The notes under the pieces were generated by a model. That model was not told the origin of the DNA. It searched no databases and worked only from the letters and a program-made list of their open reading frames with translations. A DNA stretch of 39,082 nt from an uncultured Rikenellaceae bacterium. GTDB taxonomy: Bacteria; Bacteroidota; Bacteroidia; Bacteroidales; Rikenellaceae. The DNA is taken from positions 1 through 39,082 of the forward strand of contig CAMRBL010000011.1 in NCBI GenBank assembly GCA_947040435.1. Reading direction: 5' to 3'. A program made the position numbers and the translations under genes. Below, in pieces: positions 16,657-26,605 of the stretch (position 1 is the stretch's first letter; each line of letters opens with the position of its first letter).

Positions 16657-16729
16657 CAAAATATAGATTACTGGACTAGATTTTTATATTTTAGATATTA
16701 GCGCATACTGCGCAGTAATTACATCTAAT

Positions 16730-19700
16730 TTACTCCTCGATTACTAATCTAATACCAACATTATATACCTTCTGCCAAGGAAGGAATGATTTACGTGTAT
16801 TTGCAGTTGAGTATTTAGGTCTATCCATCCAAGATCCGCCACGTACAACTTTTTCTAAGTTTGTATCTTTATTCTTAGTTAAAGGATATTTGACATACTC
16901 GCTTCGCGTCCACTCCGCAACATTACCATATATATCATACAATCCCCATGGATTAGCTCTATAAGATGCAACATCACACACAATCATATTACCATCATTA
17001 ACATTTGGGTTTTTAGGTATGTAGTCGTAATACTTAAACCAAGGGTCATTTTTTGACATTGGTGTAGGGTTGATTCCTGAAACTGCCATTTTAGATAGAG
17101 AAGCGTCAGCTAAGTTTTCGTACTCAGCAAAATCACTATCTGTATCGCCATACCAGAACGCTTTATCAGAGCCACATTTCGCCGCCCATTCCCATTGCGC
17201 TTCCGTTGGCAATTTAATCTCTAAACCTGTTGTCTTACTCAACTCTTCGCAATACTTCATAGCCTCTTCCCAACTGATACGAATAGCTGGTTGTTTAGGT
17301 CGGTTTGCTGGAAGACCTGCCGTAGTATGATCTTTCCAAAACTGTCCAATAATGCGACTGTCATGCTCAGGTACTAGTGCTTTGTACTGCTCATTTGTCA
17401 ACTCAGTCTCAGCAATCCAGTACGATTTTTTTATACGATTTTTAAATGCTGGTGCATGATCTTTTTCCCCAACATTAGAACCCATTACAAATTTGCCCGC
17501 AGGAACTTTTACAAATCCTAGAGAGACACCTGGGGCAATTTCAACTACTTTGCGCTCCAAAGCTACTGGGTTAGACTCTTCATATGGCCACCCTTTTACT
17601 TTAGGCTCTTTGTACTCTACCACTTCAATCGCTTGAGGCATAACAGGTTTAATATCACCTTTTTTCTTTAGGTATGCAGCGTAGTCGGCAACCTCTTTAC
17701 GCCAATCTACTCCTGCGTTATTATACTTATCTGCAAGTTCTATACGTCTGTCGTATTGGTCGTGCCCACGGAACTCAGAGATCTCCTCAAATGTTCCACC
17801 ATAAGGGGTGTTCATATCAATCCAGCGGTATATTGCTCTCCACTCTTTATCTGTTAGTTCTACTCCATGGTGACCTTTCTCTAGTATTCTCACTAGTTCA
17901 CTATTTGAAGCGTGGTATTCGTACGGTTTCAGTACATACATTTCGGCTTCAGGACCTTGGCGGTGTATATATGGGTGGAATGCCAAATAGCTACTGCTGA
18001 AGTTACGTTTAAATCCAGCCCAGTCAACAGGACCTTCAGACTCTCCTTTTATAAAGTTAATCGATGATTTGTCATTATGACAAGCTATACACGCTCTATC
18101 TAATATAGGTTGTATTTCAAGATCAAAAGTTATTGAGCGCACTCCACCTTCGGGTGCTTCTATTTTGTGTGGAGCTTTCTGCGAAGCAATAGTACGCTTT
18201 GGCATAGGGATTTGGTTCTGGTCTTCATGGCATCCGATACAAGAGACAATCTCCCCTGGCATTGAAGTTACCCAGCTACGCATCCACTGAACTGCTCTAC
18301 CTAGTGAATCTAATGGCTGCATAGATATTGGCACATTAGCAGGTACTTTGAATATTACTGAACCATCTTTTTCTACGGGTACAGTACCTAATAGGCGTTT
18401 AATGTCCCAACCTGCTTGTATACCTTGAGCATAGTGGTCTGAAGGAGAGTTATTATATGCAAATTCAAAAGCGTATAATCTGATCTCTTTAACAGTTCCT
18501 CTTGGTACACCTACAAGTCCTTCACCTTCGTAAATATCTTGGATAAATATAGTTGACTCTTTATCATCTAATTTCACTCTATCAGGAATAACGGGAGGTG
18601 TTTTACGCTTCACAACAGGTATTGGTTGAATTAATCCTTCTCCTGGATATTCAGCTATTAATGTAAGGTTATCGAACACATCGACTAAATATATTCCCCA
18701 TAAACTAGTTGGTGATAACTTTGCTGCTACAAGGAAATATTTATCATCAAGAGGGAATGGCTTAATGAATTGAGGCCAAACGCCATCTACCAAACCATCT
18801 TTTACTTCAGGTATTATTTTACGATCCTTAAACGGAAGCTCTTGTACTACGCCTTTCTCCTCTTTACGAGATTTGTTTGGGTCAAATATCATCAATCTAC
18901 CAGAGCGAGCAACTCCATGATGCCCTGAAATAATTGCTACGAATTGATTAGTAGCACCAGGAAGCGGTTTCATGTCAAAAGTACTATTTGGCCAAAAAGA
19001 GCCACTACCATATAGTGCTTTGTTCTCAGTTCCGTCAGGGTTCATGTGCATCACAAACCGTGAGAAGTAGTGCGTTAAATCTGTGTACTCCCAACGTGTG
19101 TACATAATACGACCATTGTTCATAACAAAAGGGTTCCAGTTACCATCTTGGTCAAATGTAAGTCTGCGCAGGTCGTTATTTTCTGGATTGTAAAGAATTG
19201 TATTACAAACAGGAGTTAATCCATTTACGCAAGGTACTCCGTGGTATCCAATTGTAGATGTAGCCATAACTCTCCCATCAGGAAGGTATATCGCATCACA
19301 GAAGTCTAAATCATCTTCGGGAGATTTGATACTTTTTTTCAACCCCTCTCCATCGACACCAACTTCATAAACTTGCCATTTATCCGTATCGTCAGCCATC
19401 GTGAATAGTATACGGTCAGCATCCCAATGTAGATTTAGGTCTGTAACAGATGTACTATTTTCGGGTTTAAATATTGTATTACTTTTAATGTCACCTCTAA
19501 GGTTAGAAAGAATTGCAATTTCGGCATTAAAACCGCTTTTACTTGCAGAAGGTTGGCTTGACCAGTTGTTGGGTTGAGTTCCAAGAGATGGAGCCATTAC
19601 AGATTCAGCTTTGTTTCCTATTTTATATCGACCAACTAAAATTTTGTCCATATCAAATAGAGGGTTAGCCATAAGTATATCTCGTTTGGTTTGAATTACT

Positions 19701-20707
19701 TTTTTTGCCAATTCGATTTTGGTTTTGTCGCCAGAGCAAAGAGCTTCGTTAGCTTGATTGTAGTTTGCAACAATAAAGTCAAGTAGTTTTTTGTTTTTAC
19801 TCTTGTCAAATCCGTCACGAGTAGACATCTCATTATATGCCGCTTTTAGAGCCTCTACATTTACCCACTCTAATTGAGCTTGGATCGATAGTATATTATC
19901 CACCTCTTCAACTAGATTTAAGTACTCTTTGATCTGTTGGTTTACATCTTTTATTGCGTCAATTTTAGCTATAATATTGTTGTAGTATGTTCCGTTGTTT
20001 AATCTAGCTACTGCACGTTTTGCTGCGGAAAGTTCTACGGCAGCGCCAGGTGTTGTTAACCAAGCATCAGTTGATGTTCCAGCATATTTCAAGAAAGTGT
20101 ATAGCTCTTTTGGGTATACCTTCTCTATAACTCCTACATATTTATCTGCACGAATATTTTGAATTCTAAATATAACTGATCCACTTCCGCTCTTATTAAT
20201 ACCTACTTCGGCCTCAAATTTAGTGTACTTACCATCTAAATTATAAACTAGTTCACCTGGAGCATGGATAAAAATACCTCTATCATACACTTTTCCTGCA
20301 ATAGTTAATTTTGAGCCATCTTGGTCTCTATTTTTAACTATGTTTCCATATCCAGATTTTTGTTGAGTGGTTTTTAACTCATCCAACCAAACTGTTTTGC
20401 CATCAGTTGTAGTTAGTTTCGCATTAGCCCATACAGAGTGGTCACTACCATTTCCGTCAGTCGTCTCCCAAGCAGTTAGTATTAATTGGTTTAGACCTTT
20501 AACGTCTATTGATATTTTTTGAGCTTTATCTCCACCTTTCAGTAGATTTGAGATAAATGGCATTTTGTGCTTTTTAAGCTCTTTGTTCATCTCTGCTTTG
20601 GTTTTAATAACAGAGTTGTCCCATGATGTCGTAGACTCCTTGGCAGATACAGTGGAGACAAAAGTATAGCCTACTGCCAAGAATAGAGTTAGAAATCTTT
20701 TCTTCAT
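16730..20707 (-). CDS. Secreted NPCBM / HzsA-like / two-CxxCH / SUMF1 fusion protein
   Basis: A 1325-residue exported protein with a signal peptide (MKKRFLTLFLAVGYTFVSTVSA, cleavage near residue 22). About residues 62-215 resemble an NPCBM carbohydrate-binding domain (SVWANAKLTTTDGKTVWLDE, GIFIHAPGELVYNLDG). Residues 230-350 are helical. Residues about 380-800 look like the propeller of hydrazine-synthase-alpha-related proteins (DRILFTMADDTDKW, PDGRVMATSTIGYHG). Two CxxCH haem motifs follow: CIGCH (823-827) and CIACH (873-877). Residues about 1056-1325 are a SUMF1/formylglycine-enzyme-like domain (LPTEAQWEWAAKCG, GLYDIYGNVAEWTR, VVRGGSW). This domain lacks the active-site Cys pair expected near its C-terminus, so it is probably not a sulfatase activator. 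Haem attachment in the periplasm is likely but unproven. The gene stands alone, with a -7 box at 20742-20749. Function unknown. Confidence 0.85.
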   Translation of the reverse strand: MKKRFLTLFLAVGYTFVSTVSAKESTTSWDNSVIKTKAEMNKELKKHKMPFISNLLKGGDKAQKISIDVKGLNQLILTAWETTDGNGSDHSVWANAKLTTTDGKTVWLDELKTTQQKSGYGNIVKNRDQDGSKLTIAGKVYDRGIFIHAPGELVYNLDGKYTKFEAEVGINKSGSGSVIFRIQNIRADKYVGVIEKVYPKELYTFLKYAGTSTDAWLTTPGAAVELSAAKRAVARLNNGTYYNNIIAKIDAIKDVNQQIKEYLNLVEEVDNILSIQAQLEWVNVEALKAAYNEMSTRDGFDKSKNKKLLDFIVANYNQANEALCSGDKTKIELAKKVIQTKRDILMANPLFDMDKILVGRYKIGNKAESVMAPSLGTQPNNWSSQPSASKSGFNAEIAILSNLRGDIKSNTIFKPENSTSVTDLNLHWDADRILFTMADDTDKWQVYEVGVDGEGLKKSIKSPEDDLDFCDAIYLPDGRVMATSTIGYHGVPCVNGLTPVCNTILYNPENNDLRRLTFDQDGNWNPFVMNNGRIMYTRWEYTDLTHYFSRFVMHMNPDGTENKALYGSGSFWPNSTFDMKPLPGATNQFVAIISGHHGVARSGRLMIFDPNKSRKEEKGVVQELPFKDRKIIPEVKDGLVDGVWPQFIKPFPLDDKYFLVAAKLSPTSLWGIYLVDVFDNLTLIAEYPGEGLIQPIPVVKRKTPPVIPDRVKLDDKESTIFIQDIYEGEGLVGVPRGTVKEIRLYAFEFAYNNSPSDHYAQGIQAGWDIKRLLGTVPVEKDGSVIFKVPANVPISMQPLDSLGRAVQWMRSWVTSMPGEIVSCIGCHEDQNQIPMPKRTIASQKAPHKIEAPEGGVRSITFDLEIQPILDRACIACHNDKSSINFIKGESEGPVDWAGFKRNFSSSYLAFHPYIHRQGPEAEMYVLKPYEYHASNSELVRILEKGHHGVELTDKEWRAIYRWIDMNTPYGGTFEEISEFRGHDQYDRRIELADKYNNAGVDWRKEVADYAAYLKKKGDIKPVMPQAIEVVEYKEPKVKGWPYEESNPVALERKVVEIAPGVSLGFVKVPAGKFVMGSNVGEKDHAPAFKNRIKKSYWIAETELTNEQYKALVPEHDSRIIGQFWKDHTTAGLPANRPKQPAIRISWEEAMKYCEELSKTTGLEIKLPTEAQWEWAAKCGSDKAFWYGDTDSDFAEYENLADASLSKMAVSGINPTPMSKNDPWFKYYDYIPKNPNVNDGNMIVCDVASYRANPWGLYDIYGNVAEWTRSEYVKYPLTKNKDTNLEKVVRGGSWMDRPKYSTANTRKSFLPWQKVYNVGIRLVIEE

Positions 20708-20741
20708 AATAGAGTTATTAGTTAGTTTTAGTAGTATAATT

Positions 20742-20749
20742 CAAAGATA
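20742..20749 (-). promoter_or_regulatory. -7 box for SUMF1 fusion gene
   Basis: The minus strand reads TATCTTTG, an exact TAnnTTTG match, 34 bases upstream of the ATG. Confidence 0.55.
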
Positions 20750-20931
20750 ATTACTTTTTTTAAGAAACGGACTAAGTTTCATAATTTTTTTATGTAACGT
20801 AAAAATAGGCTCAAAACCTTGAATTATAATTTTCTGTCAACCACGGGTTATTTTCTGGAGTAAATTTACTCTGTTTGTCTATGAAAAATGGTGTTTCGTA
20901 TATTCTATTTTTTATTCCTATTAGCATATTA

Positions 20932-20939
20932 TACTTTTG
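20932..20939 (+). promoter_or_regulatory. -7 box for efflux operon
   Basis: TACTTTTG matches TAnnTTTG and ends 23 bases before the ATG at 20963. It supports that start over the upstream in-frame ATG at 20888, which lies before the box. Confidence 0.5.
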
Positions 20940-20962
20940 AATCACAATTTAAATATAATACT

Positions 20963-22291
20963 ATGAACTATTTTAGTAAACTTTTAGGGAGTACGCTCTT
21001 TTTTTTCGTGTTAATTTGTGACGAGGCGGCTGCACAGCCTCAGACAATAACAATGAATTTACAAGAGTGTATTGATTATGCACATAAGAATAACATATCT
21101 TTAAAGAGATCAAAGCTTCAATTTGATCTTAGTGAAGTAGATGTTAAGAGTGCAAAGGCAGCATTTCTCCCAAATTTAACAGCTTCTGTATCCCAGAACT
21201 ATAGTAATAAGCCTTTTGGCGGTGAGTCTGAGACATCCGTCAATAATTATGGTGGCAACTATGGTGTTGGCTCTTCTCTCACACTATTTAATGGAGGTGA
21301 GAATAAAAACAACCTAAAGTTAAGCGAGGTGAATGTAGATATGTCGGAGCTTGATATTGCCCTAAATGAGAGTACAATTGCAATCTCAATAGCCCGATAC
21401 TATATTGAGATACTATATGCAACGGATGCTTTAGAGGTAAATAAATATATGTTGAATGTAAGTCGTAAAAATCGTGAGCGAGGAGAGGTTCTACATAGTG
21501 TTGAAGATATTAATAGTGCAGATTTAGCTCAATTAGAGACACAAGAGGCGAATGATAAATATAATGTTGTTGTTGCGGAGTCTGCGTTGCGAAATTTGAA
21601 TCTACAACTAAAGCAGCTACTAGAGATTGATAATGAGACTACTGTTGTGGTTGAGATTCCCGAGATTAGTGATGATAGAATAAATATGGAGATTCCATCT
21701 ATTAGTAGCGTATACTCGGTTGCACTAGAGATTCGTCCAGAAATTAAACTTAACGAGTTGGATTTAGTTGCATCAAACATCTCACTTTCACAATCAAAAG
21801 CAGGTTATTTACCCTCAGTAAATCTAGTTGCGAATATGGGATCGGGACACAATACTTCAAGTAATTTCAATTTTGGAGGTCAGATGCAGAATAGTTGGAA
21901 TAATGGATTAGGAGTAAACGTCAGCATTCCTATTTTTAATAATCGTAAGACAAAAAGTTCCGTAGAGAAGTCAACGTTAAACATAGCGGATAGTGAGTTA
22001 AGTTTGAAGGATTCAAAGAATAATCTCTACCGCACCATTGAGTTATTGCATAATGACGCAATAAATGCTCAGATGAAATATGTTGCGGCGGAGCAGAAGT
22101 TATCTAGTGTAAATAAGAGTCTAGGTCTTGTTATACAGCAGTTTGAATTGGGAATGAAAAACACAATGGAGTTATTGATTGAGCAGAGTAATTATGTCTC
22201 AACACAGCAGGAACTTCTACAATCTAAATATATTGCACTATTAAATATCATACTATTAAACCATTATAAAGGGGATCTAATTCAAATATAA
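20963..22291 (+). CDS. TolC-family outer-membrane efflux protein
   Basis: A 442-residue outer-membrane channel of the TolC/OEP family, the exit duct of a tripartite efflux pump. From the ATG at 20963 it has a clean signal peptide (MNYFSKLLGSTLFFFVLICD, then EAAAQ). An in-frame ATG at 20888 would add 25 residues in front and is disfavoured by the promoter position. The mature chain starts TITMNLQECIDYAHKNNISL, typical of OEP. Two OEP repeats follow, with long helical stretches around residues 130-220 and 350-440 and Asn/Ser-rich beta segments (GGNYGVGSSLTLFNGG). It is first of six genes encoding a complete MacAB-TolC-like system with its regulators. Confidence 0.92.
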   Translation: MNYFSKLLGSTLFFFVLICDEAAAQPQTITMNLQECIDYAHKNNISLKRSKLQFDLSEVDVKSAKAAFLPNLTASVSQNYSNKPFGGESETSVNNYGGNYGVGSSLTLFNGGENKNNLKLSEVNVDMSELDIALNESTIAISIARYYIEILYATDALEVNKYMLNVSRKNRERGEVLHSVEDINSADLAQLETQEANDKYNVVVAESALRNLNLQLKQLLEIDNETTVVVEIPEISDDRINMEIPSISSVYSVALEIRPEIKLNELDLVASNISLSQSKAGYLPSVNLVANMGSGHNTSSNFNFGGQMQNSWNNGLGVNVSIPIFNNRKTKSSVEKSTLNIADSELSLKDSKNNLYRTIELLHNDAINAQMKYVAAEQKLSSVNKSLGLVIQQFELGMKNTMELLIEQSNYVSTQQELLQSKYIALLNIILLNHYKGDLIQI

Positions 22292-22310
22292 TAATAAAAC
22301 AGAGGAAAAG

Positions 22311-23513
22311 ATGAAAAAGAAAAAATATGTAATAATACTTATTAGTATTGCAGTTATAACACTATTGTGTATCATTTTTAGAGATAGTGTAATTCCTTCG
22401 GAAGATAGTGTAACAGTCGTTACAGCAGAGGTAGGTAAGGGTCGTATTGTGAATAGTATCTCAGCAACGGGAACAATAGAGCCTGTAACTCAGGTTCAAG
22501 TTGGAACTCAGGTTTCAGGAATATTAACAAAGCTGTATGTTGATTATAATAGTATAGTAAAAAAAGGTGATGTTATTGCCGAATTAGACCGAAGTAATCT
22601 GCTTATAGATCTCTCTTCGAAGCAGAGTAGTTTAAATAATGCGAAGAGTGAGTATGAGTATGAGTTACAGAATTACACTCGTGTAAAAACGCTTTATGAG
22701 AAAGATTTAATCGCAAAGAGTGAGTATGATATAGCTGTTTATAACTATGAGAAGTCGCAGAATAACTATGATTTGGCAGTTTATAATCTTACAAAGTCTC
22801 AAACAAATCTAGGGTATGCAACTATTTACTCACCGATTGATGGAGTTGTACTTACGAAAGATGTTGAGGAGGGGCAGACCGTTGCGTCGAGTCTTAACAC
22901 TCCAACGTTATTCACAATTGCAGCGGATTTAACAGATATGCGTGTTATTGCCGATGTTGATGAGGCCGAGATTGGTGGAATTGAGGTTGGGCAAAAGGCA
23001 CAATTTACAGTTGATGCTTTTATTGGACTTGAATTCGAAGGTGTTGTGACTCAGGTTCGCCAGCAGGGGATTGTGACGAGTAATGTTGTCACATATGAGG
23101 TTGTTATATCGGCGCACAATCCAGAGTTGAAGCTCAAGCCGGGATTGACTGCCAATATAACGATATATACTATGGATGAGATGTGTGAGACCGTTGTTCC
23201 TGCAAAGGCACTAAGTTTCAGCCCAAGGATGGTTCTACAAGATAATGAAACAATTGTCGATAACACTCCTCGTAGATCGAGCAAAGTATGGATTAAGAGT
23301 GGAGATGTATATGAGTCAGTAGGTGTTACTTTAGGTAAAAGTAATAGGTCTCTTACAGAGGTGTCAGGAATCGATAGTGGTTCAGAGGTAGTTGTTGAGG
23401 TGGAGACAACACTGAAAAATACTCCTATGGGTGGAGTACAAGCGGGGTCTAATAAGGAGACTAATCCTTTTGCACCAGCTCCAAGAGGGGGCAGGAAGCC
23501 TGGTATGAAATAG
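22311..23513 (+). CDS. HlyD/MacA-type periplasmic adaptor
   Basis: A 400-residue membrane-fusion protein linking the inner-membrane ABC transporter to the TolC channel. One N-terminal transmembrane anchor (residues about 5-24, VIILISIAVITLLCIIF) is followed by a biotinyl-lipoyl-like half (GTIEPVTQVQVGTQVSGILT), an alpha hairpin (about 95-160), the second half-motif TIYSPIDGVVLTKDVEEGQTV, then beta-barrel and membrane-proximal domains. The C-terminus is Gly/Pro/Arg-rich (APAPRGGRKPGMK). It starts 19 bases after the tolC-like gene. Confidence 0.93.
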   Translation: MKKKKYVIILISIAVITLLCIIFRDSVIPSEDSVTVVTAEVGKGRIVNSISATGTIEPVTQVQVGTQVSGILTKLYVDYNSIVKKGDVIAELDRSNLLIDLSSKQSSLNNAKSEYEYELQNYTRVKTLYEKDLIAKSEYDIAVYNYEKSQNNYDLAVYNLTKSQTNLGYATIYSPIDGVVLTKDVEEGQTVASSLNTPTLFTIAADLTDMRVIADVDEAEIGGIEVGQKAQFTVDAFIGLEFEGVVTQVRQQGIVTSNVVTYEVVISAHNPELKLKPGLTANITIYTMDEMCETVVPAKALSFSPRMVLQDNETIVDNTPRRSSKVWIKSGDVYESVGVTLGKSNRSLTEVSGIDSGSEVVVEVETTLKNTPMGGVQAGSNKETNPFAPAPRGGRKPGMK

Positions 23514-23531
23514 ATAATATAGCGTGATGAT

Positions 23532-24278
23532 ATGAAAAATAAGATAATAGAGTTAGTAGATATAAAGCGTAACTTCAGTGTTGGTTCGGAGGTTGTACGT
23601 GCTTTACGTGGAGTTTCGTTCACGATACATGAGGGCGATTTTGTAACTATAATGGGAACATCAGGGAGTGGAAAGAGTACTCTGTTAAATGTGTTGGGAT
23701 GTCTTGATGACAGTTCAAGTGGGGAGTACTATTTAGATGGTGTTTTGGTGCGTAATATGAGTAAGAATGAGCGAGCAGTGCTTCGAAATCGCAAAATTGG
23801 CTTTGTATTTCAGAGTTATAATCTACTTGCAAAAACAACTGCAATAGAGAATGTAGAACTACCGCTAATGTACAATTCATCTATTTGCACTAAGGATCGT
23901 AGAGTAAGGGCTATTGCCGCCTTAACGAGAGTTGGATTGGCAGATCGTCTGCAACACAAGAGTAATCAGATGAGTGGAGGTCAGATGCAGCGCGTTGCAA
24001 TTGCAAGGGCGTTGGTTAATGATCCTGCGGTTATACTAGCCGATGAGGCGACAGGGAATCTTGATACACGCACATCATTTGAGATCTTAGCTCTACTGCA
24101 GAGGCTACATGGTGAGGGTAAAACGATTATTTTTGTTACACATAACCCTGAGATCGCAGAGTTTTCCAATCGGTGTATAGTACTAAAGGATGGATTGGTA
24201 GATAGTGACGTATTCAATTCGGATGTGCGAAGTGCTGCGGAAGTTCTAGCCAGTCTACCTATATTAAGTGATGATTAA
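23532..24278 (+). CDS. MacB-type ABC transporter ATPase
   Basis: A 248-residue ATP-binding subunit of the MacB/LolD class. Walker A is GTSGSGKST (42-50), the Q-loop FVFQSYNLL, the signature MSGGQMQRVAIARAL (about 147-161), Walker B VILADEATGNLD, and the switch His is in IIFVTHNPEIA. The ATPase is separate from its permease, unlike fused E. coli MacB. It lies 18 bases after the adaptor gene and 18 bases before the permease gene. Confidence 0.95.
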   Translation: MKNKIIELVDIKRNFSVGSEVVRALRGVSFTIHEGDFVTIMGTSGSGKSTLLNVLGCLDDSSSGEYYLDGVLVRNMSKNERAVLRNRKIGFVFQSYNLLAKTTAIENVELPLMYNSSICTKDRRVRAIAALTRVGLADRLQHKSNQMSGGQMQRVAIARALVNDPAVILADEATGNLDTRTSFEILALLQRLHGEGKTIIFVTHNPEIAEFSNRCIVLKDGLVDSDVFNSDVRSAAEVLASLPILSDD

Positions 24279-24296
24279 TTTATAATATTCATAAAA

Positions 24297-25514
24297 ATGA
24301 ACGGATTAAATCTATTTAGAATAGCACTACACGCACTCTCTAATAATAAGACGAGAGCTTTTTTAACGATGCTAGGTATTATAATTGGAGTAGCTTCAGT
24401 AATTACTATGCTGGCAATAGGACAGGGTTCTAAGGGTAGTATTGAGAAGCAGATTTCAGAGATGGGGTCAAATATGATTATGATATACCCTGGAGAGGCA
24501 AGCACTGGAGGGGTGAGATTAAGTGCCTCAGAAATGAACACACTTAAGGTAGAGGATTACGAGTCGTTGTTGACGCTAGAGCATTTAAGTGCAGTGAGTC
24601 CGTTGGTCTCCTCTTCGGGACAATATATATTTGGAGCTAATAATTATCCTAGTTCAATCTCTGGAGTTGGAACAGAGTATCTACTTATACGACAGTTGAA
24701 GTTGGCAAGTGGTGAGATGTTTTCTGAGGATGACATTCGTACATCCTCTAAGGTTTGTGTCATTGGAAATACAATAAAGGATAATCTTTTTCCTAATGGA
24801 GAGGATCCCATTGGAAAGACAATTAGATTTAAGAAGATTCCATTTCAAATTATCGGTGTATTAGAGGAGAAGGGTTATAACTCTATGGGTATGGATCAAG
24901 ATGACATTGTGCTGACACCTTATACTACTGTAATGAAAAGGATACTAGCTGTCACACATATTAAGAGTCTCTACGCAAGTGCAATAACAGAAGAACAAAC
25001 GGAGGTTGCAACGGCAGAGATAACAGCAGCTTTGCGAAGCAATCATAAGTTAGGGTTTGGAGAAGTTGATGATTTTAATATACGGACTCAGCAAGAGTTG
25101 GCCTCTATGATTAGTAGCACGAGCCAATTAATGACAACACTCCTAGCTTGTGTAGCTGCAATATCTCTTATCGTTGGAGGTATAGGCATCATGAATATCA
25201 TGTATGTTTCCGTAACGGAGAGGACAAAGGAGATTGGTTTGAGAATGTCTGTTGGAGCAAAGGGTATAGATATTTTGAGTCAATTTCTAATTGAGTCTTT
25301 CATGATAAGTATTACAGGAGGTCTTATTGGTATTGCGTTGGGGTGTAGTTTTGCACTTGGAGTTAATAAATTTGTACGTTGGCCTATTGAGATAGAGTTG
25401 TGGACTATACTGCTATCATTTGCGGTGTGTACTTTTACAGGTATCTTCTTTGGATGGTATCCTGCTAAAAAAGCGGCTCAATTAGACCCAATTGATGCAA
25501 TTCGTTACGAATAA
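24297..25514 (+). CDS. MacB/FtsX-type ABC transporter permease
   Basis: A 405-residue inner-membrane subunit. One transmembrane helix near the N-terminus (about 21-41, AFLTMLGIIIGVASVITMLA) is followed by a large periplasmic MacB-type domain. Three C-terminal helices follow (about 280-300, 330-355 and 370-390), and the chain ends in AAQLDPIDAIRYE, the usual end of MacB-type permeases. With the preceding three genes it makes a full tripartite pump for peptides, toxins or drugs; the substrate cannot be inferred. Confidence 0.94.
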   Translation: MNGLNLFRIALHALSNNKTRAFLTMLGIIIGVASVITMLAIGQGSKGSIEKQISEMGSNMIMIYPGEASTGGVRLSASEMNTLKVEDYESLLTLEHLSAVSPLVSSSGQYIFGANNYPSSISGVGTEYLLIRQLKLASGEMFSEDDIRTSSKVCVIGNTIKDNLFPNGEDPIGKTIRFKKIPFQIIGVLEEKGYNSMGMDQDDIVLTPYTTVMKRILAVTHIKSLYASAITEEQTEVATAEITAALRSNHKLGFGEVDDFNIRTQQELASMISSTSQLMTTLLACVAAISLIVGGIGIMNIMYVSVTERTKEIGLRMSVGAKGIDILSQFLIESFMISITGGLIGIALGCSFALGVNKFVRWPIEIELWTILLSFAVCTFTGIFFGWYPAKKAAQLDPIDAIRYE

Positions 25515-25519
25515 AAAGC

Positions 25520-25527
25520 TATATTTG
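25520..25527 (+). promoter_or_regulatory. Internal -7 box for the kinase-regulator pair
   Basis: TATATTTG matches TAnnTTTG exactly and lies in the 45-base gap after the permease stop codon, 32 bases before the kinase ATG at 25560. It suggests separate or additional transcription of the two-component genes. Confidence 0.5.
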
Positions 25528-25559
25528 TAGAGTAATAATTAAAACAACGTTAGTTGAGA

Positions 25560-26603
25560 ATGAAAACATTAATGAATTATAAGGTGATTTTACATCTTTT
25601 GGTTGCTCTAATGGTGTGTATATCTCCACTTCTTATGAATGCAATTTGGGCAGATGGGGATTTGTCAAGGGGACTATATTCGAAGTATCTGATAGAGGCA
25701 TTTTCGCTGTTAACTATATATATTGTTAATTATTATCTCTTTATTCCAAAGTTTTTATTTTGCAATTTGAAGTTAAAATTTTTCTTATGTAATTTAGTAC
25801 TACTCATATTACTCATATCTCTCATGTGTTTTTTGAGGGAGAGTATTATTGATAAGCCTATATATATAGTTAAAAAAGTACATACTAAATATTGGATATT
25901 ACCCATAAGTAGAGATATATTTAGTCAAGTTCTTACAGTAGGATTTGCTATTGCAGTACGTTTGACTGGTAGGTTTAGGGATAATGAGCTAGCACTTAAA
26001 GAGGCCGAAGGAGCAAGAGCATCAGCAGAATTGCTGAATCTTCGCAACCAAATAAACCCACATTTTCTACTGAATACATTAAATAATATATATGCATTAA
26101 TATCTTTTAATAGTGAAAAAGCTCAAGATTCTGTACAAAAATTGAGTGTGCTATTAAGATATGTGCTTTATGAAAATAAAGAGGAGACGGTTTTACTAAC
26201 GAAAGAGGTTGATTTTTTAGTCAACTATATAGAGTTAATGAAGATTCGTTTGTCAAAGAACGTTGAGGTCATAACATATTTTAACATACCCAAAACATCT
26301 ACGACTCGTATTGCACCACTTATATTTATTAGTTTGGTAGAGAACGCATTTAAGCATGGAATAAACCCACTAGAACAAAGTTATATTCACATCTATATTG
26401 AGGAGGTTGATGGGGGTAGGGGAGTGTTAGTTCGTATTGAGAATAGCAATCACCCGAAACAAGAGAGCGATAAAAGTGGCAATGGTATTGGATTAGAGCA
26501 GGTGCGTAGACGATTGGACTTGTTGTATAATGGTATGTATGACTGGGATGTAGATTGCGATGCAAAACATTATAAGAGTAAGTTATTTATAAAAATGGAG
26601 TAA
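25560..26603 (+). CDS. LytS/YehU-type sensor histidine kinase
   Basis: A 347-residue membrane kinase. About four N-terminal helices span residues 8-125 with no extracytoplasmic sensor domain of note. A short coiled linker (ELALKEAEGARASAELLNLR) leads into the His_kinase domain NQINPHFLLNTLNNIYALI with the phosphorylated His near 168. The N box is FISLVENAFKHGI and the G box GNGIGLEQVRRRLDLLY. The start is taken at ATG 25560; a TTG two codons earlier and an ATG at 25572 are alternatives. It is followed 2 bases later by its regulator gene. Coupling to the pump operon suggests that it senses envelope stress or the pump substrate. Confidence 0.9.
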   Translation: MKTLMNYKVILHLLVALMVCISPLLMNAIWADGDLSRGLYSKYLIEAFSLLTIYIVNYYLFIPKFLFCNLKLKFFLCNLVLLILLISLMCFLRESIIDKPIYIVKKVHTKYWILPISRDIFSQVLTVGFAIAVRLTGRFRDNELALKEAEGARASAELLNLRNQINPHFLLNTLNNIYALISFNSEKAQDSVQKLSVLLRYVLYENKEETVLLTKEVDFLVNYIELMKIRLSKNVEVITYFNIPKTSTTRIAPLIFISLVENAFKHGINPLEQSYIHIYIEEVDGGRGVLVRIENSNHPKQESDKSGNGIGLEQVRRRLDLLYNGMYDWDVDCDAKHYKSKLFIKME

Positions 26604-26605
26604 GA

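Noticed and set aside
16730-17560. Sulfatase-activating formylglycine-generating enzyme
   Set aside because: The SUMF1 fold is present but the end of the domain (NTRKSFLPWQKVYNVGIRLV) lacks the cysteine pair of true formylglycine-generating enzymes, and no sulfatase is nearby.
20888-20962. N-terminal extension of the TolC-family protein from ATG 20888
   Set aside because: It lies upstream of the -7 box at 20932-20939 and would put a second hydrophobic stretch before a clean signal peptide starting at 20963.
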